Of a DNA stretch of 64,000 nt, positions 52,575 to 63,524 are shown in pieces. The stretch spans positions 186,001 through 250,000 of the forward strand of contig NZ_RQVS01000002.1 of NCBI RefSeq assembly GCF_003865375.1. The letters are read 5' to 3'. Positions within the stretch are counted from its first letter, which is position 1, and every line of letters begins with the position of its first letter. Source of the stretch: Gulosibacter macacae (GTDB lineage Bacteria > Actinomycetota > Actinomycetes > Actinomycetales > Microbacteriaceae). The notes under the pieces are model-generated. The model saw only the letters and a list, made by a program, of their open reading frames with translations, ran no database searches and was not told where the DNA came from. The translations under genes were made by a program, and so were the position numbers.

Positions 52575-54356
52575 ATGCCACGTGAAGCTTCGCCTTCCAG
52601 TGCTGCCGCGCCGGAGCGCATCACCGGCGCTGCCGCCGTCGTCCGCTCGCTCGAACTTCTCGGTGTCAAGGATGTCTTCGGACTCCCCGGTGGGGCGATC
52701 CTGCCGGCCTATGACGCGATCCTCGACGCCAAGGACATCAACCACATCCTCGTTCGCCACGAGCAGGGAGCCGGCCACGCCGCAGAGGGCTACGCCGCTG
52801 CATCCGGCAAGGTAGGCGTCTGCATCGCGACCTCCGGTCCCGGGGCGACGAACCTCGTCACCGCGATCGCCGATGCCTACATGGACTCGGTGCCGCTGCT
52901 TGCGATCACCGGCCAGGTGTTCTCGACGCTTATGGGCACCGACGCGTTCCAAGAAGCAGACATTGTCGGCATCACGATGCCGATCACGAAGCACTCGTTC
53001 CTCGTGCGTCGTGCCGAAGACATCCCCGGTGCGATCGCTTCGGCCTACCACCTCGCCTCGACCGGTCGCCCGGGCCCCGTGCTTGTCGACATCACGAAGG
53101 ATGCGCAGCAGGACGAGTTTGAGTTCAGCTGGCCGCCGCAGCTTGACCTGCCGGGCTACCGCCCGATCACGAAGGCGCACGGTAAGCAGATTCTTGCGGC
53201 GCTCGAAGCGGTGCGCGAAGCCAAGAAGCCGGTGATTTACGCCGGTGGTGGCATCATTCGCGCTGAGGCAGCAGAAGAGTTGCTCGCGTTTGCCGAGCGC
53301 ACGGGGATGCCCGTGGTCACCACGCTCATGGCTCGCGGCGCATTCCCCGACAGCCACCCGCAGATGCTCGGCATGCCGGGTATGCACGGCACGGTGCCGG
53401 CGGTGCTCGCGTTGCAGGAAGCCGATCTGCTGTTCACCATCGGTGCTCGCTTCGACGACCGAGTGACAGGCAAGGCCGAACTCTTCGCCCCGAACGCGAA
53501 GGTCGTGCACATCGACATCGACCCGGCCGAGATCTCGAAGATCCGCACTGCCGATGTGCCGATCGTGGGTGATGCGAAAGAAGTTCTCGCCGACCTCAAC
53601 CGAGCACTTGGCGATGACCGATTTGCCGAGAAGGCCGACACCGCTGAGTGGTGGAAGTTCCTCAACGGACTCACCACCGAGTTCCCGCGCGGGTTCACCG
53701 CAACGACCGATGGGCTGCTCGCACCGCAGCACATCATCGAGCGCATCAGCGAGCTTTCGGGGCCCGAAGCGGTCTTTGCGACCGGCGTCGGCCAGCACCA
53801 GATGTGGGCCGCACAGTTCCTCACGCTCGACCGCCCGAACTCGTTTCTCAACTCCGGCGGCGCCGGCACCATGGGCTACGCGGTTCCCGCGGCGATGGGC
53901 GCGAAGGTGGCACAACCCGAGCGCGTGGTCTGGGCGATCGACGGCGACGGATGCTTCCAGATGACGAACCAGGAAATCGCGACCTGTGTCGTCAACGACA
54001 TCCCGATCAAGATCGCAGTGATCAACAACTCATCACTCGGCATGGTGCGCCAGTGGCAGACGCTCTTCTACGACGGCCGCTACTCGAACACCGACCTCAA
54101 CACCGGTCACGACTCGATTCGCGTGCCCGACTTCGTGAAGCTCGCTGACGCCTACGGTGCCCTCGGCATCCGCGTCGAGCGCGAAGACCAGATCGACGAT
54201 GCCATCAAGCTCGCGCTCGAAACGAATGACCGACCCGTCGTCATCGACTTCGTCGTCTCGGCAGACGCCATGGTGTGGCCGATGGTGCCACAGGGCGTGT
54301 CGAACAGTTTCATTCGGTACGCGCGCGACGCGAGCCCGGCCTTCCAGGGGGAGTAG
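52575..54356 (+). CDS. ilvB: Acetolactate synthase large subunit
   Basis: A 593-residue thiamine-diphosphate enzyme. [25 protein letters not shown] and [37 protein letters not shown] include the catalytic Glu, and [21 protein letters not shown] binds TPP and Mg2+. It forms acetolactate or acetohydroxybutyrate with the IlvN subunit encoded five bases on. Weak aggaa site nine bases before the ATG. Confidence 0.97.
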   Translation: MPREASPSSAAAPERITGAAAVVRSLELLGVKDVFGLPGGAILPAYDAILDAKDINHILVRHEQGAGHAAEGYAAASGKVGVCIATSGPGATNLVTAIADAYMDSVPLLAITGQVFSTLMGTDAFQEADIVGITMPITKHSFLVRRAEDIPGAIASAYHLASTGRPGPVLVDITKDAQQDEFEFSWPPQLDLPGYRPITKAHGKQILAALEAVREAKKPVIYAGGGIIRAEAAEELLAFAERTGMPVVTTLMARGAFPDSHPQMLGMPGMHGTVPAVLALQEADLLFTIGARFDDRVTGKAELFAPNAKVVHIDIDPAEISKIRTADVPIVGDAKEVLADLNRALGDDRFAEKADTAEWWKFLNGLTTEFPRGFTATTDGLLAPQHIIERISELSGPEAVFATGVGQHQMWAAQFLTLDRPNSFLNSGGAGTMGYAVPAAMGAKVAQPERVVWAIDGDGCFQMTNQEIATCVVNDIPIKIAVINNSSLGMVRQWQTLFYDGRYSNTDLNTGHDSIRVPDFVKLADAYGALGIRVEREDQIDDAIKLALETNDRPVVIDFVVSADAMVWPMVPQGVSNSFIRYARDASPAFQGE

Positions 54357-54361
54357 TAGTC

Positions 54362-54844
54362 ATGTCCAAGCACATCCTGTCGCTGCTCGTCGAAGACAAG
54401 CCGGGCCTGCTCACCCGCGTTGCGGGTCTGTTCGCCCGCCGCGGCTTCAACATCGCCTCCCTCGCCGTAGGTGCGAGCGAGGTCGAAGGCCTCTCGCGTA
54501 TGACCGTCGTGGTTGACGTTGATGACTTCCCGCTCGAGCAGGTGACCAAACAGCTCAACAAGCTCGTCAACGTCATCAAGATCGTCGAACTCGAACCGGC
54601 CTCGGCCGTCGAGCGCGAACACGTGCTCGTCAAAGTGCGGGTCGACAAGCAGACGCGCTCCGAGGTCATCGAAGCCGTCAACCTCTTCCGCGCCCGCGTC
54701 GTAGACGTGGCACCCGATTCGCTCGTGGTCGAAACCACCGGCGACTCGGGCAAGGTGAGCGCCCTGCTGCGCATGCTCGAGCCCTACGGCATCCGCGAGC
54801 TCGTGCAGTCCGGCCTCATTGCCGTGGGCCGCGGACCCAAGTCG

Positions 54845-54868
<24 letters not shown>
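54362..54868 (+). CDS. ilvN: Acetolactate synthase small (regulatory) subunit
   Basis: A 168-residue protein starting at ATG 54362 (SKHILSLLVEDKPGLLTRVAGLFARRGFNIASLAVG), an ACT domain followed by the ALS small-subunit C-terminal domain. It binds valine and controls IlvB. The frame extends upstream into ilvB but has no better start. Purine-rich aggggga lies upstream. Confidence 0.96.
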
Positions 54869-55993
<1,125 letters not shown>

Positions 55994-56008
55994 TCATTAG
56001 TCAAGGTA

Positions 56009-56041
56009 AGGGGCGCTCCGATTGGGGCGCCCCTCTTTGTT
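56009..56041 (+). terminator. Rho-independent terminator of ilvC
   Basis: aggggcgc (56009-56016) and gcgcccct (56027-56034) form an eight-base stem, followed by ctttgtt, a short T-rich tail on the plus strand. Confidence 0.8.
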
Positions 56042-56048
56042 GGCTGGG

Positions 56049-56145
56049 GCGGGGGTTTCGATACGGCCTTCGGCCTACTCAACCGACCAAGCATGTTGGT
56101 TGGTCGAGTAGCCGGAGCGAAGCGGAGGTGTATCGAGACCCCGCC
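56049..56145. repeat. Dispersed intergenic repeat, full copy
   Basis: Left half begins gcgggggtttcgatacggcc and runs into ctactcaaccgaccaa. Right half is ttggttggtcgagtagccgg, then agcgaagcggaggtg and tatcgagaccccgcc. The halves are imperfect inverted copies. It lies at the ilvC/amidase convergent junction. Confidence 0.75.
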
Positions 56146-56150
56146 GCGCC

Positions 56151-57851
56151 CTACAGCCGCGGCGTGCGTGGGGGAGCGGTGCGGCGCATCCCAGTTGCCT
56201 CAAACGCCGCCGCCAGCGCGAGTAGCGCCGTGTCGTCATAGGCGCGACCGGCAAAGGTGAGCCCCACGGGCATCCCAATATCGGCCATTGTGCCCATCGG
56301 CACCGTCACCGTCGGAATACCAAGGTGACGCCAGATGAGGTTGCCGTTCGCGACCCAGGTGCCATTGCGCCAACCGAGGTCAGCCGACGCCTCGTTCACA
56401 TCCATATCGGCAGGCCCAACATCGGCGACTGCCGGCAACACCACCGCGTCAAGCCCGAGCCCGTCAAGCCACTCTTCGAAGTCAATGCGACGCGTTGCCT
56501 CAAGCCCGCGCAACCCCGCCTCAACGCCCGGAATCTCCTCAAGCGCGGGCACGCCCGACTCGCGCGCGCGCGACACATACTGCGTGATGTCGAAGTCGAG
56601 CGTGCCGTAGCGATCGGGCAACGCCCCTACGGGATGCGGGAAGATTTGCGGCGCATCCACATCGGCCAGCCGATGCAGCGCCGGATCGCCATTCGACTCG
56701 AGGAACTCGTTCCACGACCACATCGACAGCTCGAGAATCTCGCGATCGAGGTAGCCCTCGGGCACGAGCCCACGCGTGCCAATCGTCGGCGCCCCGGGAC
56801 GGTCACCCTCGTAGTTCGACACCACCGGGAAATCGACCTCAACCACCTCGGCACCTGCCGCCTCAAGATCGCGGCGAGCCGCTTCCCAGAGGTCAATCAC
56901 CGAGGCACGCGTCTCGATGCGCTCACCGGTGGGCCCACCAAAGCGCGGTTGGTCGCCGGTACCCGCTTCCGCATCCTGGTTGATGTACATGCGCGGAATA
57001 CCGAAGCGCTTGCCCGCAAGCGACGCGGAACCCGCAAGCGCCGGGTACGAATCGGGGCGCAGCTGCGACGACGCCGGAATCGGCAGCCACGGCTGCGCTC
57101 GCCAGAAATCGCCGCGCGTCTGGGCGTCGTCGGCAACGACGACATCGAGCACTTCGAGCAGGTCGGCCATCGTGCGGGTGTGCGGCACGACCACATCCAT
57201 GGTCGGCACGAGCGGCCAGTTGCCGCGAATTGAAATCACACCCCACGAGGGCGTGTAGGCGCAGAGGGCATTATTGGATGCGGGGCCGCGGCCCGACGAC
57301 CACGTCTCTTCACCGAGTCCAAACGCGGCGAAGCTCGCGGCGGTTGCCGTGCCCGAGCCGTTCGATGAGCCCGAGCCGAAGGGTGCCGTGAGGAAGTCGG
57401 CGTTGTAGGGGCTTTCGGCGCGGCCGTAGACGCCCCGCTGCATGCCGCCATTCGCCATCGGGGGCATGTTGGTGAGGCCGAGGAGTATCGCACCGCCCGC
57501 GCGCAGGCGCTCGATGGCGAACGCATCCTGCCCGGCGATGAGGTGCTGGAAAGCGGGGGAGCCGGCCGCGACCGTGAGTCCCTTGGCTGCGTAGCTGTTC
57601 TTGGCCGTATAGGGGATGCCGTCGAGCGGGCCGAGCGATTCACCCGCGGCGCGACGCGCGTCGGCGGCTTCGGCTTCTTCGAGCGCGTCGGGGTTCATCA
57701 CGACGAGTGCGTTGAGCCGGATGCCGCCCTGGTCATAGGCCTCAATGCGGGCGAGGTAGGCGCGCACAAGGTCAACGCTCGTTACTCGACCCGCGTCAAG
57801 ATCGGCTCGAAGCTGGGCAATGGGCGCTTCCACGACGTCGTAGTCGGTCAC
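56151..57851 (-). CDS. Amidase (amidase-signature family)
   Basis: A 566-residue hydrolase. The GTG at 57849-57851 follows aggag. Amidase-signature residues can be aligned as Lys84 (GIPYTAKNSY), Ser163 (GSGSSNGSGTA) and Ser186 (ETWSSGRGPAS), with spacing like known members, although the last motif differs from the usual GGSIRxPA. It cleaves amide bonds; the substrate is unknown. It is convergent with ilvC and divergent from the DASS gene. Confidence 0.85.
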   Translation of the reverse strand: MTDYDVVEAPIAQLRADLDAGRVTSVDLVRAYLARIEAYDQGGIRLNALVVMNPDALEEAEAADARRAAGESLGPLDGIPYTAKNSYAAKGLTVAAGSPAFQHLIAGQDAFAIERLRAGGAILLGLTNMPPMANGGMQRGVYGRAESPYNADFLTAPFGSGSSNGSGTATAASFAAFGLGEETWSSGRGPASNNALCAYTPSWGVISIRGNWPLVPTMDVVVPHTRTMADLLEVLDVVVADDAQTRGDFWRAQPWLPIPASSQLRPDSYPALAGSASLAGKRFGIPRMYINQDAEAGTGDQPRFGGPTGERIETRASVIDLWEAARRDLEAAGAEVVEVDFPVVSNYEGDRPGAPTIGTRGLVPEGYLDREILELSMWSWNEFLESNGDPALHRLADVDAPQIFPHPVGALPDRYGTLDFDITQYVSRARESGVPALEEIPGVEAGLRGLEATRRIDFEEWLDGLGLDAVVLPAVADVGPADMDVNEASADLGWRNGTWVANGNLIWRHLGIPTVTVPMGTMADIGMPVGLTFAGRAYDDTALLALAAAFEATGMRRTAPPRTPRL

Positions 57852-58092
57852 GACTGCTCCTGTCTGCATCGGGATGCGCGGCGCTGCGACTCCACCGATG
57901 CTCGATAAATGAATCACAATCACTATCGCACTACTGCGTGAAGTGTTGCAAGCGCACTGCTGGGTGGTCGCTACCTCCTAAAGTCAGGGGTCTGTTTTGG
58001 AGTGTGTAACCTGAATATTGGCTGTAAGCCGAACACGGCTTCCGCCTTCTCGGGGCCGAGCGCGGTCCCATCACCGAGTCAAAGGAGATGCA

Positions 58093-59754
58093 GTGACCGA
58101 ACCGGACGTTCCCGACTACCTCGAAGATCTACGGCCAGACCCGGCCAAGGGTCGCGAGATCGACCAAAAGTCCCCTGGTGAGCGCGAACCCGGTATCGAC
58201 GCGAAGTCGAACCGCACGCGCATCATTGGTCTCCTCGTAGGCCTGGCACTCGCGGCAGCGCTCTTCTTCCTGCTGCCCGAGGCGATGGGACACAACGCTC
58301 GACTTACCGCCGCCACCGCTGCTCTCATGGCGGTGTGGTGGATGACCGAGGCGCTCCCCATTCCCGCGACCGCGCTCGTGCCGCTCGTGGTCTTCCCGGC
58401 CATGACCGTGCCGGTCGAGGCCGCCGATGGCACCAGCTCGGCGATCTCGTTCGACTCAATCGGCGCCTCCTACGGCAACAACGTCATCTTCCTGTTCATG
58501 GGTGGCTTCTTCCTCGCCCTCGCGATGCAGCGCTGGAACCTCCACCGTCGCATCGCACTCCTCGTGCTCAAGGTCATGCCCTCACGCCCCGGCGCGATGA
58601 TCGCGGGCTTCATGATCGCCACTGGCTTCCTCTCAATGTGGGTGTCGAACACTGCAACGGCCGTGATGATGCTGCCGATCGGCATGTCGGTGCTCTCGCT
58701 CGTGAGCCAGGTGACCAAGGGCACCGGCGGTGCTGCACCGACCGGTTCGGTCACGCTCGACGCCGATGGCAACCCGGTGAAGGAACTCGCGCAGGTCATG
58801 CGCACCAACTTCGGTACTGCGCTCATGCTCGGTATTGCCTATGCGGCCTCGCTCGGCTCGCTCGGCACGCTCATCGGCACGCCGCCGAACGCCTTCCTCG
58901 CCGGCTACATGAGCGAGAACTACGACCGCACCATCGGCTTCGGTGAGTGGATGGTCGTCGGCGTTCCGCTCTCGGTCATCTTCATGTTCATCTGCTGGTT
59001 CCTGCTCGTGAAGGTGCTCTTCAAGCCCGAAATGGATGAGATCCCCGGCGGCAAGCAGCTCATTCGCGACGAACTTGCCAAGCTCGGCCCGGTCTCGCAG
59101 GGTGAGTGGCGCGTGCTCACGGTCTTCGTGCTCGCGGCGGTCTCTTGGATTTCGATCCCGCTCATTGCGGATGCAGTGGGCCAGAGTGCCTGGATCTCGG
59201 ATGCGGGTATCGCCATGGTCGCGGGTCTCCTGCTCTTCTTCATCCCCGGCGGTGCCGAGCGCGGCGTGAAGCTCCTCGACTGGAAGAGCGCCAAGGAACT
59301 GCCCTGGGATGTGCTGCTCCTGTTCGGTGGTGGCCTCGCGCTCTCGGGTATGTTCGCCCGCTCGGGGCTCACCGAAGCGATCGGTGACCTCGCGAGTGGG
59401 ATGAACGGGGTACCGATCATCCTCGTCATTGCGGTGCTCACGACGGCGATTCTCTTCCTCACCGAGCTCACGTCGAACACTGCGACGGCAGCGACCTTCA
59501 TCCCGGTAGCGGCGGGTATCGCGCTCGGTATGGGCGTCGATCCGTTCCTCTTCGCGGCACCGGTTGCGCTCGCGGCAACGTGTGCGTTCATGCTGCCGGT
59601 GGCGACGCCGCCGAACGCTGTGGCTTACGGTTCGGGTTACGTCACCATCGGTCAGATGGTTCGCGGTGGTCTCTGGCTCAACCTCATCGGTGTGCTCCTC
59701 ATCACGGGTACCGCGATGACGTTGCTTGCCTGGGTGTTCAGCCTGCAGGTCTAG
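58093..59754 (+). CDS. SLC13/DASS family sodium-coupled anion symporter
   Basis: A 553-residue transporter starting at GTG 58093, five bases after aaaggag. The motifs VSNTATAVMMLPIG and LTSNTATAATFIP are the two SNT substrate and sodium sites of the DASS family. About eleven helices are present. It probably imports dicarboxylates, citrate or sulfate with Na+. Confidence 0.92.
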   Translation: MTEPDVPDYLEDLRPDPAKGREIDQKSPGEREPGIDAKSNRTRIIGLLVGLALAAALFFLLPEAMGHNARLTAATAALMAVWWMTEALPIPATALVPLVVFPAMTVPVEAADGTSSAISFDSIGASYGNNVIFLFMGGFFLALAMQRWNLHRRIALLVLKVMPSRPGAMIAGFMIATGFLSMWVSNTATAVMMLPIGMSVLSLVSQVTKGTGGAAPTGSVTLDADGNPVKELAQVMRTNFGTALMLGIAYAASLGSLGTLIGTPPNAFLAGYMSENYDRTIGFGEWMVVGVPLSVIFMFICWFLLVKVLFKPEMDEIPGGKQLIRDELAKLGPVSQGEWRVLTVFVLAAVSWISIPLIADAVGQSAWISDAGIAMVAGLLLFFIPGGAERGVKLLDWKSAKELPWDVLLLFGGGLALSGMFARSGLTEAIGDLASGMNGVPIILVIAVLTTAILFLTELTSNTATAATFIPVAAGIALGMGVDPFLFAAPVALAATCAFMLPVATPPNAVAYGSGYVTIGQMVRGGLWLNLIGVLLITGTAMTLLAWVFSLQV

Positions 59755-59913
59755 TCAATTCAGGTTCCGAAGTCATTACATTTTGTGCAGTGTCTCCCGC
59801 AAACAGGCGACTCCTTGTGGGGAGCCTCAGGTTTTCGGTAACTCAGCAGTGAATCTGCACTAAATTTCTCGTTATGGCCGAACCAGGCCAAAAGTCTCTC
59901 TTTAGGAGGAGAT

Positions 59914-61548
59914 GTGAAGAACAAGCGCATTCTCGCCGGCGCCGCTGCAGCACTCGCTGCCGCACTCGTGCTGGCAGGTTGCTCGAACGGCACCGGGGGC
60001 ACCGACGCCCCAGCAGGTACCGAGGGCGCCGCAACTGGTGGGGTCATCCTCGCCAACTCCACTGAGCCGCAGAACCCGCTCATCCCAACGATGACCAACG
60101 AGGTTGGTGGCGGTAAGGTCCTCGACCTCATCAACGCGACCCTCGTCTACTACGACGTCGACGGCAACACGGTCAACGAACTCGCTGAGTCGATCGAGCC
60201 GAACGCTGACGCCAGCGAGTGGACCATCAAGATCAAGCCTGACCAGGTCTTCAGCGATGGCTCGACGATCACTTCCGACAGCTTCATTGACGCGTGGAAC
60301 TACGGCGCCAACCCGGCGAACGCGCAGCTTTCCTCGTACTTCTTTGAACCCATCCAGGGCTACAGCGCTGAAGAAGGCGCCAACGTTGAGACCCTCTCGG
60401 GCCTCAAGAAGGTCGACGACTCCACCTTCACCGTGACGCTCACCGGTCCCACCTCGGACTTCGGCCAGCGCCTCGGCTACTCGGCCTTCGCGCCGCTGCC
60501 GGCCGTCGCGTTCGACGACATCGCTGCCTACGGCGAGAAGCCGCTGGCTTCGGGCCCGTACATGCTCGCTGAGACGGGTTGGGAGCACAACGTCAAGATC
60601 TCGCTCGTGCCGAACCCCGACTACAAGGGTGACCGCAAGCCGCAGAACGGTGGCGTTGACCTCATCTTCTACGCAACCCAGGACGCTGCCTACAACGACC
60701 TGCTCGCGAACAACCTCGACGTGCTCGACCAGATCCCGGACTCGGCGTTCGGTACCTACGAGTCGGAGCTCGCTGACCGCTCGGTGAACCAGCCGGCGGC
60801 AATCTTCCAGTCGTTCGCGATCCCGCAGATCGACCACTTCCAGTTCGACGAAGAGGGCACCCTGCGCCGTGAGGCCATCTCGATGGCCATCAACCGTGCA
60901 GAGGTCACCGACGTCGTGTTCCAGAGCACGCGTACCCCGGCCAAGGACTTCACCTCGCCGGTCATCGCGGGCTACAACGACTCGCTCCCGGGCTCGGAAG
61001 TTCTCAACTACGACCCCGAAAAGGCCAAGGAACTCTGGGCTCAGGCTGACGCGATCAACCCGTGGTCGGGCACCTTCGAAATCGGTTACAACTCGGACGG
61101 TGGCCACCAGGCCTGGGTCGAGGCTGTGACCAACCAGATCTCGAACACCCTCGGCATCGAGGCGAAGGGCAAGCCCTACGCCGCGTTCAAGGAGCTGCGT
61201 GACGACGTCACCAGCGGCAACATCACCACTGCCTTCCGCACCGGTTGGCAGGCCGACTACCCCGGTTCGTTCAACTTCCTCGGCCCGCTATACGGCACCG
61301 GTGCAGGTTCGAACGACACCAAGTACTCGAGCCAGGAGTTCGACGACCTCATCCGTCAGGGTAACGCTGCCACTGACATCGAGACGGCGAACGGCTTCTA
61401 CGACCAGGCGCAGTCGGTTCTGTTCAAGGACCTTCCGGTTGTTCCGCTCTGGTACGCGAACGTGACCGGTGGCTGGTCGCAGAACGTTGACAATGTCGCG
61501 TTCGGCTGGAACAGCGTGCCGCTCTACTACGAGATCACCAAGAACTAA
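59914..61548 (+). CDS. Peptide ABC transporter substrate-binding lipoprotein (OppA-like)
   Basis: A 544-residue family 5 solute-binding protein starting at GTG 59914 after aggaggag. Lipobox Cys23 is in LVLAGC. It has the typical EPQNPLIP and LAESIEPNADASEWTIKIKPDQVFSDGSTITSDSFIDAWNY segments. It likely captures oligopeptides or similar compounds for the permeases that follow. Confidence 0.93.
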   Translation: MKNKRILAGAAAALAAALVLAGCSNGTGGTDAPAGTEGAATGGVILANSTEPQNPLIPTMTNEVGGGKVLDLINATLVYYDVDGNTVNELAESIEPNADASEWTIKIKPDQVFSDGSTITSDSFIDAWNYGANPANAQLSSYFFEPIQGYSAEEGANVETLSGLKKVDDSTFTVTLTGPTSDFGQRLGYSAFAPLPAVAFDDIAAYGEKPLASGPYMLAETGWEHNVKISLVPNPDYKGDRKPQNGGVDLIFYATQDAAYNDLLANNLDVLDQIPDSAFGTYESELADRSVNQPAAIFQSFAIPQIDHFQFDEEGTLRREAISMAINRAEVTDVVFQSTRTPAKDFTSPVIAGYNDSLPGSEVLNYDPEKAKELWAQADAINPWSGTFEIGYNSDGGHQAWVEAVTNQISNTLGIEAKGKPYAAFKELRDDVTSGNITTAFRTGWQADYPGSFNFLGPLYGTGAGSNDTKYSSQEFDDLIRQGNAATDIETANGFYDQAQSVLFKDLPVVPLWYANVTGGWSQNVDNVAFGWNSVPLYYEITKN

Positions 61549-61567
61549 GTAGGGTTATCTCCGGTTC

Positions 61568-61597
61568 ACCGGGGGTTGAGCTTGCTCGGCCCCCGGT
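61568..61597 (+). terminator. Hairpin between substrate-binding and permease genes
   Basis: accggggg and cccccggt form the outer stem, continued through ttgag/ctcgg with two T-G pairs. No T-tract follows. Such hairpins often stabilise the upstream mRNA and lower the expression of permeases relative to the binding protein. Confidence 0.5.
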
Positions 61598-61630
61598 ACA
61601 CCGGTTTCCCACCCTCCCGGAAAGCGAAAC

Positions 61631-62557
61631 ATGCTGAATTATCTCGGTCGGCGCCTGCTGCAGATCATTCCGGTCTTCTTCGGTGCCACCTTCCTCATCT
61701 TCGCCCTCGTGTACCTCATGCCCGGTGATCCCGTGCAGGCACTCGGTGGCGACCGCGGGCTCAGCGATGCGGCTGCCGCCGCAATTCGCGAGAGGTACAA
61801 CCTCGATGAGCCCTTCATCATGCAGTACCTGCTCTATCTCAAGGGCATCTTCACGCTCGACTTCGGTACTACCTTCAGTCAGCGCCCCGTGATCGATGTG
61901 ATGGCTCAGGCCTTCCCTGTCACCTTCCAGCTCGCCATCATGGCCCTCATCTTCGAGGCCGTCTTCGGTATTGCCTTCGGCCTCATCGCCGGCATCCGTC
62001 GTGGTGGCTTCTTCGACTCGACGTTGCTCGTGGTCTCACTCATCGTGATCGCCGTACCGACGTTCGTCATCGGTTTTGTGATGCAGTTCACCTTCGGAGT
62101 GAAACTCGGCTGGCTACCAACGACGGTGGGCGGCAATGTGAACTTCGTGTCACTGCTCATGCCAGCCATCGTGCTCGGTGCGGTCTCCTTCGCCTATGTG
62201 CTGCGGCTGACGCGCCAATCGGTGTCGGAAAACCTCTCGAGTGACTTCGTGCGCACCGCTCGCGCCAAGGGCCTGCCCGAGAGCCAAGTGTTCTCGAAGC
62301 ACGTGCTGCGCAACTCGCTCATCCCTGTCGTCACCTTCCTCGGCGGCGACCTCGGTGCACTCATGGCTGGCGCCATCGTGACGGAGGGCATCTTCTCGAT
62401 CAACGGTGTCGGTGGCACGCTCTACCAGGCGATTATTCGCGGTGAGGCGGCCACAGTGGTCTCATTCACGACCGTGCTGGTGCTCGTCTACATCCTGGCG
62501 AACCTGCTCGTTGACCTTCTTTACGCGCTGCTTGACCCGAGGATCCGTTATGCCTGA
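61631..62557 (+). CDS. Peptide ABC transporter permease (OppB-like)
   Basis: A 308-residue permease. An N-terminal helix (LLQIIPVFFGATFLIFALVYLMPGDP) with the family word YLMPGDPV, five more helices and an EAA loop (VRTARAKGLPESQVFSKHVLRNSLIP). The ATG follows a weak ggaaagcg site. It pairs with OppC, whose start overlaps its end by eight bases. Confidence 0.94.
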   Translation: MLNYLGRRLLQIIPVFFGATFLIFALVYLMPGDPVQALGGDRGLSDAAAAAIRERYNLDEPFIMQYLLYLKGIFTLDFGTTFSQRPVIDVMAQAFPVTFQLAIMALIFEAVFGIAFGLIAGIRRGGFFDSTLLVVSLIVIAVPTFVIGFVMQFTFGVKLGWLPTTVGGNVNFVSLLMPAIVLGAVSFAYVLRLTRQSVSENLSSDFVRTARAKGLPESQVFSKHVLRNSLIPVVTFLGGDLGALMAGAIVTEGIFSINGVGGTLYQAIIRGEAATVVSFTTVLVLVYILANLLVDLLYALLDPRIRYA

Positions 62558-63524
62558 GCCGATCATTAACCCGAACTTCGATCAGAAGGTTTTCCCGGGC
62601 CAGGAACGCTGGGTCTCGGACACCGACGAAACCGGCCTTGGCGCCGTCGACGCCGTCTCAGACGAGTCGGCGCCGCGCTCTGCCTGGGGCGAAGCGTGGC
62701 TCGCGATGCGTCGCCGACCCCTCTTCTGGGTGTCGGCCGTCATCATCGCGCTCGTGCTCCTCGTGGCGTTCCTGCCGCAACTGTTCACCCGCGTGAGCCC
62801 GACGTTCTGTGAGCTGAGCAATTCGCTTGGTTCCCCGACCGGCGAGCACATCTTCGGTTTCGACCGTCAGGGATGCGATATCTACGCGCGCATCATCTAC
62901 GGCGCTGGCCCCTCGGTCACCGTGGGCGCGCTCACGACCCTCGTTGTGGTGATCATCGGTGTCGTCTTTGGTGCACTTGCCGGTTACATCGGCGGCTGGA
63001 TGGACTCGCTCCTTTCGCGCCTCACCGACATCTTCTTCGCCGTGCCGTTCGTGCTCGGTGCGATCGTCTTCATGCAGATGTTCAAGGACTCGCGCAACAT
63101 CATGATGGTGGTCGTCGTCCTTGCCGTCTTCGGTTGGCCACAGATCGCCCGCATCACCCGCGGTGCTGTGCTCGAAACCAAGAATGGCGAGTTCGTCACC
63201 GCAGCCCGGGCGATCGGTGTACCCGAGTGGCGCATCCTGCTCACGCACGTGCTCCCGAACGCGGCCGCACCGATCATCGTCTACGCGACGGTGGCGCTCG
63301 GTACCTTCATCGTGGCCGAGGCGACGCTTTCGTTCCTTGGCCTCGGTTTGCCACCGGACATCGTCTCGTGGGGCGGTGACATCGCGAAGGCACAGACCTC
63401 GATTCGAACCGACCCCATGGTGCTGTTCATCCCGTCGATGGCACTTGCGATCACGGTGCTCAGCTTCATCATGATGGGCGACGTCGTGCGTGACGCGCTC
63501 AACCCGAAGGGGAACAAGCGATGA
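62550..63524 (+). CDS. Peptide ABC transporter permease (OppC-like)
   Basis: A 324-residue protein starting at ATG 62550 (PEPIINPNFDQKVFPGQERW), within the overlap with oppB; the frame further upstream is not used. It has a longer cytoplasmic N-terminus, six helices and the EAA loop TAARAIGVPEWRILLTHVLPNAAAPII. Confidence 0.94.
   Translation: MPEPIINPNFDQKVFPGQERWVSDTDETGLGAVDAVSDESAPRSAWGEAWLAMRRRPLFWVSAVIIALVLLVAFLPQLFTRVSPTFCELSNSLGSPTGEHIFGFDRQGCDIYARIIYGAGPSVTVGALTTLVVVIIGVVFGALAGYIGGWMDSLLSRLTDIFFAVPFVLGAIVFMQMFKDSRNIMMVVVVLAVFGWPQIARITRGAVLETKNGEFVTAARAIGVPEWRILLTHVLPNAAAPIIVYATVALGTFIVAEATLSFLGLGLPPDIVSWGGDIAKAQTSIRTDPMVLFIPSMALAITVLSFIMMGDVVRDALNPKGNKR

Noticed and set aside
52524-53915. 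463-residue minus-strand frame opposite ilvB
   Set aside because: Codon-shadow of ilvB, with no recognisable domain or ribosome site.
59902-61107. 401-residue minus-strand frame opposite the oppA-like gene
   Set aside because: Shadow of a clear family 5 binding protein.
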